Assembly (NCBI GenBank): GCA_937899905.1
Contig: CALCCF010000079.1
Span: 62,001 to 126,000 of the forward strand
Reading direction: 5' to 3'
DNA from: an uncultured Phycisphaeraceae bacterium
GTDB taxonomy: Bacteria > Planctomycetota > Phycisphaerae > Phycisphaerales > UBA1924
DNA: 64,000 nucleotides
Shown here: positions 35,329 to 47,106 of the stretch, piece after piece
Numbering within the stretch: position 1 is the first letter of the stretch
How the letters are laid out: the number at the start of each line of letters is the position of its first letter
Made by a program: the position numbers and the translations under genes
Notes under the pieces: model-generated
Told to the model about the DNA's origin: nothing
Seen by the model: the letters and a program-made list of their open reading frames with translations, nothing else
The model's database searches: none

Positions 35329-35807
35329 GGGCCACCCCCGACCGGCTCAAGCGGGACGAGCTGGCGCAGCGTGGCGATCACCGGCCACTCGTCGGCCTCG
35401 GATCCCGTAGGCACGCGGCGGACGCGCACGGTGGCGAGCGTCAGGTCTGGCCACGAGCTGGGCTCGAGCTCGACCTCGCAGAACCACTCGGCTTGCGGCG
35501 GTGTCGTTGCCTCGGTCTCGGGTGTCGCCCAGTCGCTCGCGGGGCCAGTGAGCTCGCGATCGCTGAGCGCGCCGGTCTCGAGGAGGCCAAGGGCCGTCCG
35601 TGCGACGCCGAATGCACCCAGGCGATACTCGGCGTCGATGATGCGGCGCGTACCGGCTTCGAGCTGTGTCAGGACGGCGAGGCCACCGATGACGAAGAGC
35701 GCCAGCGCGATGACGAGGTCGAGCAGGACGACGCCCGCACGATGCTCGCTGTTCCGGCGTCCGTGCCGGTGTGTTGGCTCGCGGCTCCGCCGCTCGCGTG
35801 CTGGCAT
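35325..35807 (-). CDS. gspI: T2SS minor pseudopilin GspI-like
   Basis: The 160-residue protein has a basic N-terminal stretch of about 23 residues, then AGVVLLDLVIALALFVIGGL, a pilin-like hydrophobic helix. The +5 acidic residue is Asp instead of Glu. The remaining body is short with WFCEVELEPSSWPDLTLATVRVRR, which fits the GspI strand pattern. Position between gspH and gspJ supports GspI. The gene starts 3 bp after the gspH stop and its stop overlaps the gspJ start. Confidence is moderate because the leader is atypical. Confidence 0.75.
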   Translation of the reverse strand: MPARERRSREPTHRHGRRNSEHRAGVVLLDLVIALALFVIGGLAVLTQLEAGTRRIIDAEYRLGAFGVARTALGLLETGALSDRELTGPASDWATPETEATTPPQAEWFCEVELEPSSWPDLTLATVRVRRVPTGSEADEWPVIATLRQLVPLEPVGGGP

Positions 35808-35810
35808 GGC

Positions 35811-36914
35811 CTATCTCGGTTGCGGGGGTTGGGGCTGGGCCTCTTCGGGTTTGGCCGCCGGTCGCGGGGGCCGCGCCGTGTCGGAGCTGCTGGAGTCCGG
35901 ATCGGAAAAGCGCGAACCCAGATCATCGAACTCGAGCGGGTCGAATTCGCGCTGCTCGAAGTCACGGCGTTCGAATGCACGATCCTCGAAGCTCCGATCC
36001 TCGAAACCCCGTTCTTCGAAGCCGAGGGGATCAAAATCACGGCTGCCGAAGTCGCGCCGCTCGAAGTCCCTGGTCTCGAACTCGCGCGATTCGAAGTCAC
36101 GCCTTTCAAAGTCCAGTGAGTCAAATCTCAACGGATCGGCGGCGGTACGACCGCCAGACCGACCGCTCTCAGATCCAGCCTCACGTGCACCTTCTGCCGC
36201 GTTGCTGGGATCTTCAGCTTCCGAATCATCGTCCTCGGGCTCGGTCGCGGGCTCGTCATCCGATTCGACTTCGATCAGGTCGTACTCGATCGTGCCAGCG
36301 AGGGCCTCGACGCGGACGCGGAGCACGCGGCCGTCGGCCAGGCGCACGGCGGCGGGCTGGCCGACGATGGCCGAGCCGTCGCTCAGGAACCAGGCCAGCA
36401 CGATGGGCTCGGGTGCCTCGTCTTCGAAGCTCGATGGACGCGCGTCGGCGAAGAGTTCTTCCGTGGGCTCGAGCGCGGCGTCGAAAGGCGACGGGCTGTC
36501 GAGCTCGGCCAGCGCGTCGTCAAGGGCATCGAGCTCGCCGTCCCATAGGCGGGTGCCGCGGGGCAGCACCTCTGGCTCGGCCACGGTCGGCCACGTGGCG
36601 ACATCATCGGGATCGGCGGCGAGATCCGCCGGCCGATCGCTCCGCATGTCGGGCTCGCGGACGATGGCGACGCTCAGGGATCGGGCATCATCGCTGGGTT
36701 GGAGCATCAGGCCAACGGGGACGCCCGCGACCTGGGCTTCGGCCCGGGCCACGCTCGGCGAGAGGCGGAGCTGTCGCTCGGCGGTTTGCGCGCGTGCGCC
36801 GGTGGTGTTGGTGAGCGCGACGGGGAGGGCGAGCGCGGCGATCAGCACCAGCAGCCCGATGGCAACCAGCACCTCGACCAGCGTGAACCCACGGCGTTGT
36901 CGCATCGGCCGCAC
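35811..36914 (-). CDS. gspH: T2SS pseudopilin GspH-like with an internal pentapeptide-like repeat
   Basis: The 367-residue protein has a canonical prepilin leader, RRG|FTLVEVLVAIGLLVLIAAL with Glu at +5. A body of about 190 residues (SLSVAIVREPDM, AWFLSDGSAIVGQPAAVRL, VEALAGTIEYDLIEVES) fits the GspH/FimT family. It then has an unusual acidic linker (about 217-262) followed by 14 five-residue repeats (264-333) and a Pro-rich tail. It is about twice the usual GspH length. It lies between gspG (44-bp gap) and gspI (3-bp gap). The leader and core are seen clearly; the function of the C-terminal extension is unknown. Confidence 0.82.
   Translation of the reverse strand: MRPMRQRRGFTLVEVLVAIGLLVLIAALALPVALTNTTGARAQTAERQLRLSPSVARAEAQVAGVPVGLMLQPSDDARSLSVAIVREPDMRSDRPADLAADPDDVATWPTVAEPEVLPRGTRLWDGELDALDDALAELDSPSPFDAALEPTEELFADARPSSFEDEAPEPIVLAWFLSDGSAIVGQPAAVRLADGRVLRVRVEALAGTIEYDLIEVESDDEPATEPEDDDSEAEDPSNAAEGAREAGSESGRSGGRTAADPLRFDSLDFERRDFESREFETRDFERRDFGSRDFDPLGFEERGFEDRSFEDRAFERRDFEQREFDPLEFDDLGSRFSDPDSSSSDTARPPRPAAKPEEAQPQPPQPR
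35916..36125 (-). repeat. fourteen 15-bp units encoding F-[E/D/G]-x-[R/L/P]-x pentapeptides in gspH
   Basis: Bases in this stretch repeat every 15 nt with a TCGAA-like core and encode consecutive units such as FERRD, FESRE, FETRD, FEDRS, FEDRA and FEQRE, with FDPLG and FDPLE variants. A Phe every five residues resembles the central position of pentapeptide-repeat proteins, but the composition is highly charged. Confidence 0.85.
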
Positions 36915-36958
36915 ACCTCCGTACGTCTCGGTCCGTGCATCCGCGCCCAGGGATTGGA

Positions 36959-37510
36959 TCAGCCGGCCGGCGGGGGCGGGGCCATCCCGCCGCCGTCCAT
37001 GCCTTCCTCGTCCTCATCCCAGGCGTAGATGTCGTCCTCGGTCTCGGCCTCACCATCGGGGCCATTGCTCGAGAGGTCGTACATGCCCTCGCGGCGGAGG
37101 CCCTCGGGGTTGTACTCCCATGGGTTGCCCCACGGGTCGTCGGCCATGCTGTCATTGATGGTCGCCGACCACTGGTCCTCGATCTCGGGATCGACGGTCG
37201 AGCTGTTCCAGAGCACGGACAGGCCCTCGTCCTCGGTCGGGTAGCGGCCGTAGCGCCGGTTGAAGTCGAGCAGGCCGTTCTTGAGGGTCTCGATATCGAT
37301 CTGGGCCTTCTGGACGGTGGCCTCGTCGCGACGGCTGAGCAGCGCGAAGCCGACGAGCCCGCTGATCATCACGATGATGGCCAGCACGATCATGATCTCG
37401 ATGAGCGAGAAGGCCTTGCGCTTCAGGCCCGTTGCTTGCAAAGACTTGGCCCGCAACGCCTTGCGCGTGCCGGACAAACGACCGCCAGTGGTCAAAGACT
37501 TCATCTGCAT
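36959..37510 (-). CDS. gspG: T2SS major pseudopilin GspG
   Basis: GspG polymerises into the pseudopilus that pushes substrates through the secretin. The leader is KRKA|FSLIEIMIVLAIIVMI with Glu at +5, and Ala instead of Gly before the cut. The GspG core is plain: AQIDIETLKNGLLDFNRRYG, YPTEDEGLSVLW, and DDPWGNPWEYNPEG, followed by LSSNGPDGEAETEDDIY, which carries the calcium-site region. The tail is acidic and ends in a Pro run. I chose the ATG at 37510 for the GGAGGG site about 10 nt upstream; the longer frame to 37558 is less likely. Length is about 183 residues. The leader before the cut is long (about 31 residues). Confidence 0.93.
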   Translation of the reverse strand: MQMKSLTTGGRLSGTRKALRAKSLQATGLKRKAFSLIEIMIVLAIIVMISGLVGFALLSRRDEATVQKAQIDIETLKNGLLDFNRRYGRYPTEDEGLSVLWNSSTVDPEIEDQWSATINDSMADDPWGNPWEYNPEGLRREGMYDLSSNGPDGEAETEDDIYAWDEDEEGMDGGGMAPPPPAG

Positions 37511-37668
37511 CGTTCCGTCACCCTCCGGGCCGCCTTCGACCGACCCGCGTCTGTGCATCCTGCGTCCACCAACCCTGAGGGCCGAATGGCCCGGGCAGAA
37601 CCGAGTACTTAGCCTACGCTAGCTTCGCTCCGGGCGTAACGCCGGCGCAGCCGGGCGATCCGGCCTGA

Positions 37669-38859
37669 TTAGCTGACATTGCTGAGCTCTAGCATCGGCA
37701 GAATAAGTCCGATAGCCACAAACGCCACTACCACGGCGAGCAGCAACAGCATCATGGGGCCGACGAGCGCGACCGCGGTGGTCAGCAGCCGGCCGACGCG
37801 GGCCTCGATGGTCTCGGAGATCGTCTCGAGCACGTCGGCCAGGTTGTTGGCGCTCTCGCCCACCGAGATCATCTCGATCACGTCCTCGTCGAACAGGCCG
37901 CTGGCCCCGAGTGGGCCTGCCAGCGGCTCGCCTGCCTTCACCGCCTCGCCGGCGTCGGCCACCGCCTCCTTCAGGAGGGCGTTGCCGGCCGCGTCCTCGG
38001 CGATGCGCATCGCGGCAAGGACCGGCACGCCGTTGGCCAGCATTGTCCCGAACGTGCGGCAGAACCGGGCGACCGCGATGTTGCGGACCAGCGGCCCGAG
38101 GATGGGGGCTTTCGTACGGGCGACGGTGAGCGCGCGGCCGACGTCCTCGCGCTTGCTGAGCCGCCAGGCGATGGCCGCGAGGATCGCGAGCACGAGGGCG
38201 GTGATCGGGCCTTTGCTGGTCACCGCGCCGCTGATGGCAAAGAGCAGCACGGTGATCGGCGGCATGGGGTCGACCTGCTCGAGCACGTCGCCGAACATGG
38301 GGAGGAACACGCCGAAGATCAGGCTGAGCACGGCGACGCCGACAAAGACGAGCACCGCCGGGTAGGCGAGCGCTCCCAGCAGCTTGGCCCGCAGCTCGGC
38401 CTGGGCCTTCACCATGCTGGCCAAGCGCACCAGCACGGGTTCGAGGCTGCCGCCCTTCTCGCCGGCGCGGACCATCGCGATGTGGGTGTCGGGAAACACG
38501 CCCTCCTGGGCGGCCATCGCGTCAGCCAGCTCTTCGCCGCGCGAGACCGCCTCGGCCAGCTGCCGGAAGATCTCGGCGCGCCTGGGCTTGCTCTTGCCTC
38601 GCGAGAGCAGCGTGATGGCGCGCATGAGCGGCACGCCCGCGCGGAGCAGGTCGGCCACCTGCTGGTACGCCGTCGCGAGCTGTCGTGCACCGAGGCCCTT
38701 GCGCTTGAACGAGGCCCGCGCCTTCTCGAGCTCGACGCTGACGGGCACCAGGCTGCGGCCGGCGAGTTCGCCCAGGATCGCCGCCTCACTGGCGCCGGCG
38801 AGCTTGCCCATGACGGTCTGCCCGTTGGCGTCGACGGCCTGGTAGCGGAAGGTGGGCAT
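37669..38859 (-). CDS. gspF: T2SS inner-membrane platform protein GspF
   Basis: GspF is the polytopic platform protein that couples the ATPase to pseudopilus growth. The 396-residue protein begins with the family opening MPTFRYQAVDANGQTVMGKL and has two duplicated cytoplasmic domains (QQVADLLRAGVPLMRAITLL with GEKGGSLEPVLVRLA; CRTFGTMLANGVPVLAAMRI with VGESANNLADVLETIS). Each is followed by membrane helices, the last being VALVGPMMLLLLAVVVAFVAIG. It is the first gene of the T2SS run as seen here. A gap of about 160 bp separates it from gspG. Confidence 0.94.
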   Translation of the reverse strand: MPTFRYQAVDANGQTVMGKLAGASEAAILGELAGRSLVPVSVELEKARASFKRKGLGARQLATAYQQVADLLRAGVPLMRAITLLSRGKSKPRRAEIFRQLAEAVSRGEELADAMAAQEGVFPDTHIAMVRAGEKGGSLEPVLVRLASMVKAQAELRAKLLGALAYPAVLVFVGVAVLSLIFGVFLPMFGDVLEQVDPMPPITVLLFAISGAVTSKGPITALVLAILAAIAWRLSKREDVGRALTVARTKAPILGPLVRNIAVARFCRTFGTMLANGVPVLAAMRIAEDAAGNALLKEAVADAGEAVKAGEPLAGPLGASGLFDEDVIEMISVGESANNLADVLETISETIEARVGRLLTTAVALVGPMMLLLLAVVVAFVAIGLILPMLELSNVS

Positions 38860-38907
38860 GTGCGAGGATACGCGAGGACCGCTCGCAGCGATCGTGTTCG
38901 ACCGCCG

Positions 38908-40446
38908 TCAGCCACAGCCCGCGTCGAAGCGGTTCTGGAACGCGAGGAAGTCGAAGAGCGTGAGCCGGCCGTCGCCGTCCAGGTCGGCCTTCCGATCGCC
39001 CGCGTCGAACTGGTTCTGATACTCGAGGAAGTCGAAGATCGTCAGCTCGCCATCGCCGTCGCGGTCGGCGGCGCAGGGGACGAGCACCACGGCGTCGCCG
39101 GTGTAGACCACGTGGGCGGGGCCGATGGCTGGGATCGGGTCGATATCGATGATCGCGAACGCATCGACAAGATTCGAGGCGGTGATGATCGTGAATCGAT
39201 CGCCAGCAGACGGCGTGTACCCGTCGGCAAAGCGGACGCGGAGCGTCCCGCCAAGATGTATGCCCGAGCCCGAGAGACGGTCGTGCTCGGTGGGGAGCGG
39301 GCCGGCGACATCGATCTCGACACGCGACGCGGGCTCTAGGCGCAGCGACGCCGGCGCCGCGATGTGCGAGACGTCTCCGACCCGAAGGCCAGGCGAGATC
39401 GTGCCACGCACGTTCAGGCCCGTCCGGATCTGGCCCCGCCCGGCGATCACGCCCAGGGGCAGCAGCGTGGGCGGTTCGCCCAGGCCGGTCCATACGACGG
39501 ACGCTTCGCTAAGGGTCGGGCTCGATGGCGACGCGTTGAGCTCGATACGCAGGCCGACAAGCGCCCCGCCGGCGAGCTCGAGGCGGGAGTCGTCGACCCT
39601 GGCCGACTCGTTCACCACGATCGTGCCGTCGCCTCCCGCCACTCCCGCCAGCTGGACACTGTTCCCCGAGGGGATCGCCCAGAGCCCGGTGAAGATCGCA
39701 TCGGCGATCGTGCCGAACCCGTTAAAGATTGCGGGAACACCCCCAACGCCCCCGTCCAGGGTTCCGCCCGTGATGATCGGCCCACCGCCGGATGACGCCA
39801 TGTCGATCACGCCGCGGTCGCGAGCACGGATGACACCGGATGGACCCTGCGTGATCGTCGCGCCGCTGAACTGGATGTAGCCGCTCGGACCCACGGCCTC
39901 GATCGTGCCACTGTTCCGCCACGCGTAGAAGATCCGCCCGCGCCCACCGACGACGCCACTGGAAGAGATGATCGGGATCGCGGCGGACCGCGAGCCCAGC
40001 AGGTAGGCGTCTCCGAACGAGCGGATGTCGGGCGACGAGTTGAGGGTCACGCGAGCCGAGATCGGCGACGTGCCCTGGAGTTCGAGGCCGGCGTTGTCGG
40101 CGGACTGATCGGCGTTCACGACGATCGTCCCCGGGCCGTAGGTTCCGGAGATCGTGAGCAGTTCGCCCGGCTCGATGGCAAGGCTGGCTTCTGGATTGGC
40201 CAGATGGAGAAGCCGCACCGAACGAGTGCCAACGCGAACGGTGTAGGCGCCGGCGTCGCCGAGCCTTGCGGTATCTCCTGGGCCGGGCACCGCCGTCGGC
40301 GACCAATTGAAGGCCGAGCCAAAGTCGCCATCGATCGGGCTCGCCCACTCGATCGAGCTCTGGGCGTGGCCGACGCTCGCGCCCAAAAGAAGCATGGCGA
40401 GAACGTGCGTGGCGAGGGCTCTCTGCGGCGATCGCGCGGTGGGCAT
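38908..40446 (-). CDS. secreted beta-helix-like protein with GC-type dockerin
   Basis: The 512-residue protein has a signal peptide (about residues 10-28, ending VGHAQ). The body shows a repeated strand-rich layout (FNWSPTAVPGPGDTARLGD; many Gly/Ser turns), typical of secreted beta-helix proteins of planctomycetes. The last 55 residues hold two calcium-loop units, DRDGDGELTIFDFLEYQNQF and DLDGDGRLTLFDFLAFQNRF, ending DAGCG. This matches the 'GC-type dockerin' anchor I recall from Phycisphaerales. A GGGAG ribosome-binding site sits before the ATG. It lies just upstream of gspF in the same orientation, which makes it a plausible substrate of the adjacent secretion system (inference). Confidence 0.8.
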   Translation of the reverse strand: MPTARSPQRALATHVLAMLLLGASVGHAQSSIEWASPIDGDFGSAFNWSPTAVPGPGDTARLGDAGAYTVRVGTRSVRLLHLANPEASLAIEPGELLTISGTYGPGTIVVNADQSADNAGLELQGTSPISARVTLNSSPDIRSFGDAYLLGSRSAAIPIISSSGVVGGRGRIFYAWRNSGTIEAVGPSGYIQFSGATITQGPSGVIRARDRGVIDMASSGGGPIITGGTLDGGVGGVPAIFNGFGTIADAIFTGLWAIPSGNSVQLAGVAGGDGTIVVNESARVDDSRLELAGGALVGLRIELNASPSSPTLSEASVVWTGLGEPPTLLPLGVIAGRGQIRTGLNVRGTISPGLRVGDVSHIAAPASLRLEPASRVEIDVAGPLPTEHDRLSGSGIHLGGTLRVRFADGYTPSAGDRFTIITASNLVDAFAIIDIDPIPAIGPAHVVYTGDAVVLVPCAADRDGDGELTIFDFLEYQNQFDAGDRKADLDGDGRLTLFDFLAFQNRFDAGCG

Positions 40447-40548
40447 GGGTCATCTCCCGAGCCCAACCACCTCGACGTGGCGGGCAGCGGCAATATACCC
40501 GAAGACCGATCCCAACACAAGGCTTTCTGACGCAGCGATTGTCTGGCC

Positions 40549-41211
40549 CTACAGCGCCCGATCGATCGCCGCCTGCACCGCCGCGTCGGTCGGCGTGGTC
40601 CGTGGGCCGAAGCGGGCGATCACCGTGCCGTCGGCGGCGACGAGGTACTTGGTGAAATTCCAGGTGGGCTCGCCGCCCTGCTGAGCGAGCGTCGCGAAGA
40701 GGGGGTGGGCGCTCTGGCCGGTGACGTCGATCTTGGCGGCGACGGGGTAGGTCGCGCCCATGTCGGCGCAGAAGGCGGCGGCCTCGGTGGTGCCCAGGGG
40801 CTCTTGGTTGAAGCTCGCGCTCGGGAACGCGAGCACGGTGAAGGGCTTGCCGGCGTAGGCCTGTTGCAGGTTCTCAAGGTCGGCGACCTGGGGCGTGAGG
40901 CCGCACCTGCTGGCGACGTTGACCACGAGGACGACCTGGCCCTGGTAGTCGTCCATGCTGGCGAGCGAGCCGTCGGCCATGTCGAAGGCGATGCCGGAGA
41001 CCGAGGGGCCGGACGCCGAGGGCTGGTCGTTGTCGGCGACGCTGCGGCCCGGTCCGCCGCTGGATCCATCACCCATGTCTTGGTGCTCCGTGGTCGAAGT
41101 TGCGGTCTGCGTGTCTTCGTGGTCGCCGTTGCTCGAGCAGCCCGTGAGCGCGAGCGTGCCCGCGAGGCCGAGCGTCATGAGTCCGGCGGTAGCAAAGGTC
41201 TTGGGGCGCAT
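40549..41211 (-). CDS. glutathione peroxidase-like lipoprotein
   Basis: The 220-residue protein has a signal with a good lipobox (GLAGTLALTGC), a linker rich in Ser, Asp and Gly (about 25-68), and a thioredoxin-fold glutathione peroxidase domain. The peroxidatic Cys is in VVNVASRCGLTPQ, a second Cys sits in AAFCADMGATYP, and the Trp-Asn pair is in WNFTKYLVAADG. The usual catalytic Gln motif (FPCNQF) is replaced by FPSASF, so the Gln is missing. A thiol peroxidase at the envelope, fed by thioredoxin-like partners, is likely. The gene is divergent from the PTPS-type gene across 90 bp. Confidence 0.88.
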   Translation of the reverse strand: MRPKTFATAGLMTLGLAGTLALTGCSSNGDHEDTQTATSTTEHQDMGDGSSGGPGRSVADNDQPSASGPSVSGIAFDMADGSLASMDDYQGQVVLVVNVASRCGLTPQVADLENLQQAYAGKPFTVLAFPSASFNQEPLGTTEAAAFCADMGATYPVAAKIDVTGQSAHPLFATLAQQGGEPTWNFTKYLVAADGTVIARFGPRTTPTDAAVQAAIDRAL

Positions 41212-41301
41212 CGGGGTTCCTCCGTTCGTGAGCCGTGTGCGGCGGGGTCTGCGAAGGGCATCGTACTACGCTTGTGCTGCAGGCACTTAGAGGAGTACGG
41301 C

Positions 41302-42135
41302 GTGCCCAAGGGACCGATCATCGAACTCGACCGGACCACGCGATTCTGCGTGAACGACCGATCCTTCGGGGATCCGGGCGACCAGATCGCCAGCGACCCC
41401 AACGGGTATGCGGCCAAGCCGGCCATGCGCGGGCTGGGGCGGTACTACAGCGTCGATGTGACCGCTCGCGGCGAGCCCGACGAGACGACCGGCTACCTCA
41501 TCGACATCAAGGCGATCGACCGGGCGGTTCGCGGGAGCGTCGTGCCGCTGATCACCGAGGCCTGCCACGACGACCCCGCCCGCGAGCCAGCGACGCTCAT
41601 GCCAGAGCTTGTGCTCCGATTGCAAGACAACCTGCCCGTGACGCTGGCGCGGCTGCGCTGGAACCTGACCCCGTACGCGAGCATCACCATGGATAGCAGC
41701 ACCGTGTCTTCCGTCGTCCTCCGCACGCGGTTCGACTTTGCGGCCGCCCACCGGCTGCACGTCGACTCGCTGAGCGACGAAGAGAACCAGAAGATGTTCG
41801 GCAAGTGCAACAACCCCAGTGGGCACGGGCACAACTACCAGGTCGAGCCGGCCGTCGAGGCGCCGCTGCCCGAGACCGGCGCGATGCCCTTCACCATGCA
41901 CGACCTCGAACGGCTGACCGACGAGACGATCGTTGAGGCATTCGACCACACGAACCTGAACACAGATCCGCCGGACTTTGGCCCCAAGGGCATCAACCCG
42001 AGCGTCGAGCACATCGCCCGCGCGTGCTTCCGCCGCTTGGGCGAGGCGATCGACGCGACGGGCTCGGGCGCCCGGCTGCTGCACATCACGGTGTGGGAGA
42101 CCGATCGCACGAGCTGCACGTACCCGTCGAGCTGA
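41302..42135 (+). CDS. 6-pyruvoyl-tetrahydropterin synthase / QueD-family protein with tandem T-fold domains
   Basis: The C-terminal domain (about residues 133-277) shows a full PTPS-type active site: FAAAHRL, GKCNNPSGHGHNYQV (catalytic Cys and two zinc His), DHTNLN, and PSVEHIA with the conserved Glu. The CNNPxGHGHNY form resembles the eukaryotic PTPS signature more than the short CxxxHGH of E. coli QueD. The N-terminal domain (about 1-125) looks like a degenerate copy: RYYSVDVTARGEPDETTGYL aligns with the region after the zinc His residues but has no HGH. The GTG at 41302 has AGGAG 6 nt upstream; the longer frame to 40705 runs through the peroxidase gene. Its reaction (queuosine or pterin route) is unresolved. 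Confidence 0.85.
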   Translation: MPKGPIIELDRTTRFCVNDRSFGDPGDQIASDPNGYAAKPAMRGLGRYYSVDVTARGEPDETTGYLIDIKAIDRAVRGSVVPLITEACHDDPAREPATLMPELVLRLQDNLPVTLARLRWNLTPYASITMDSSTVSSVVLRTRFDFAAAHRLHVDSLSDEENQKMFGKCNNPSGHGHNYQVEPAVEAPLPETGAMPFTMHDLERLTDETIVEAFDHTNLNTDPPDFGPKGINPSVEHIARACFRRLGEAIDATGSGARLLHITVWETDRTSCTYPSS

Positions 42136-42160
42136 GTCGATCGTGGCCGTGCATTGGCGA

Positions 42161-43195
42161 CTAGGACGCCGATAGGCCGTTCGCGCCACGATTGCGCATG
42201 ACCCAGGCGCATGCCTGCGCGGTGCTCGGGGAACCGAGGCGGTCGGGCGTGGCCTCGCTGATCGACAGTTCGGTTCCATCGCGACCGACCGGGCGGAGGA
42301 TCTTGCGACGCCAGGCCGATGGGCTCTCGCCGAGCAACGAGCCGAACGTTTGCGTGAAGTGGCTGTGGCTCGAGAAGCCCGTCGACGAGGCCACATCGGT
42401 GAGCGGCATGCCCGTGGCGATGTGGTCGAGAGCCGCGGCGATGCGCAGGGCGGTGAGGTACTTGTGCACGGTCTGGCCCGTCCAGTGGCGGAACGTGCGC
42501 GCGAGGTGGAAAGGCGAGACTTCCAGCTCATCGGACAGCTCATCCAGCGTCAGTCGTTCGCCGAAGCGTTGGGCGAGGACGGCCTTGGCGTTTTCGGCAA
42601 GCTCGCGGTGCGTGCGGCGTGTGGGCTCGGTAGCGGCGGCCGAGCGGCGCTGGCGCACGGTGACGCCCGGTTCCAGAGCGCGGCGGAACACGTCGAACAC
42701 CGCCTCGGACATCTGCACGGGATCGGAGTCGGCGTCGACCAGCTGGACGCTCAGGCGGCGCTGATCGCGGTACAGCGCGGGCGTGCAGGCGGTGTGGGTA
42801 AAGGGTGCGAGCGATTCGGCCGATTCGGCGGGAAGCCCGAGGCTGCGCGCGATCTCGAGCGCGAGCAGCGGCGACACGCTGTACCACTCGGAGCGTTCAC
42901 CGTGCTCGGTCAGTGCCTCGCGGGTGTACGTGCGCATGGGGTTGTAGATGATCGTCGTGTTCGCATCGGCTACGACCGGATCCGAATTGAATTGCGTGAT
43001 CACGACGGGGTCGCGGTGGAATACGACCGTCGGCCAGAGCACCGGGCCGGTGTCGGCAAACCCGGGCCAATCCACGGGCAGCCGGAACCTTCCGTGCAGC
43101 CAGTCGTGGTTGGCTACCACGAGCTCGTTGGGGCACTCACCGGGTTTGCCCCGCAGCCGGTGCAATCGCGTCGCGTCGCGCTCTCTCATCCGCAT
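42161..43195 (-). CDS. AraC-family transcriptional regulator
   Basis: The C-terminal part (about residues 200-297) holds two helix-turn-helix units: LTLDELSDELEVSPFHLARTFRHWTG and LTDVASSTGFSSHSHFTQTF, followed by GESPSAWRR, as in AraC/XylS regulators. The N-terminal part (about 1-190) is a ligand-type domain with VVITQFNSDPVVADANTTI and is not assigned. I chose the ATG at 43195, with GGGGGA about 8 nt upstream. The frame extends to 43504, but that sequence is basic and looks non-protein. The gene converges with the PTPS-type gene and is downstream of carB on the same strand. Its target is unknown. Confidence 0.88.
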   Translation of the reverse strand: MRMRERDATRLHRLRGKPGECPNELVVANHDWLHGRFRLPVDWPGFADTGPVLWPTVVFHRDPVVITQFNSDPVVADANTTIIYNPMRTYTREALTEHGERSEWYSVSPLLALEIARSLGLPAESAESLAPFTHTACTPALYRDQRRLSVQLVDADSDPVQMSEAVFDVFRRALEPGVTVRQRRSAAATEPTRRTHRELAENAKAVLAQRFGERLTLDELSDELEVSPFHLARTFRHWTGQTVHKYLTALRIAAALDHIATGMPLTDVASSTGFSSHSHFTQTFGSLLGESPSAWRRKILRPVGRDGTELSISEATPDRLGSPSTAQACAWVMRNRGANGLSAS

Positions 43196-43554
43196 GTACA
43201 GAGTCCCCCATTGGGCGATCCCGTCCGCGAGGCAGCGCACACGAGCGATTTTCTGGCAGGGGGCGAACACGGTCCACGACTGACTCGCGCCTCGATGTCG
43301 GCGCGCACCATGGCCGCGGCTCCCTTCCGTGCCTTCGCCAAGGGTTCTCGCCGCCGTTGGGCGGCATGTGGTGTTGTTCGGCATACGCAGCAACGGGTTG
43401 CATACGCCCTGTTTCCATTCGTCAGAACGCCCTCGTTGGGCGTGCTTTGGAGGCGCGAGAGCAAGAACACGAAAGCGACACCGACCGCGATACCGGGGTG
43501 TCACGAACGGGTTCGTATTCGAAGCCGAGACTTTTCGGACGCGATCCGCGTCGT
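43196..43554. other. 359-bp gap between carB and the AraC regulator
   Basis: The gap holds no convincing gene. The AraC frame is open through most of it, but the predicted sequence (many Arg, Pro and short charged runs) does not look like a protein. Near carB there is a short perfect hairpin at 43538-43552. I see no clear promoter. Confidence 0.5.
43538..43552 (-). terminator. weak hairpin after carB
   Basis: GACGCG / CGCGTC forms a 6-bp perfect stem with a 3-nt loop, starting 3 bp past the carB stop. No U-run follows on the minus strand, so termination here would need other factors. Confidence 0.3.

Positions 43555-47106
<3,552 letters not shown>

Noticed and set aside
40705-41301. N-terminal extension of the PTPS-type frame by 199 codons
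   Set aside because: It runs antisense through the peroxidase gene; the GTG at 41302 has a proper AGGAG site.
43196-43504. N-terminal extension of the AraC-type regulator
   Set aside because: The sequence is basic, low in hydrophobic residues and unlike the family; the ATG at 43195 has a better ribosome-binding site.
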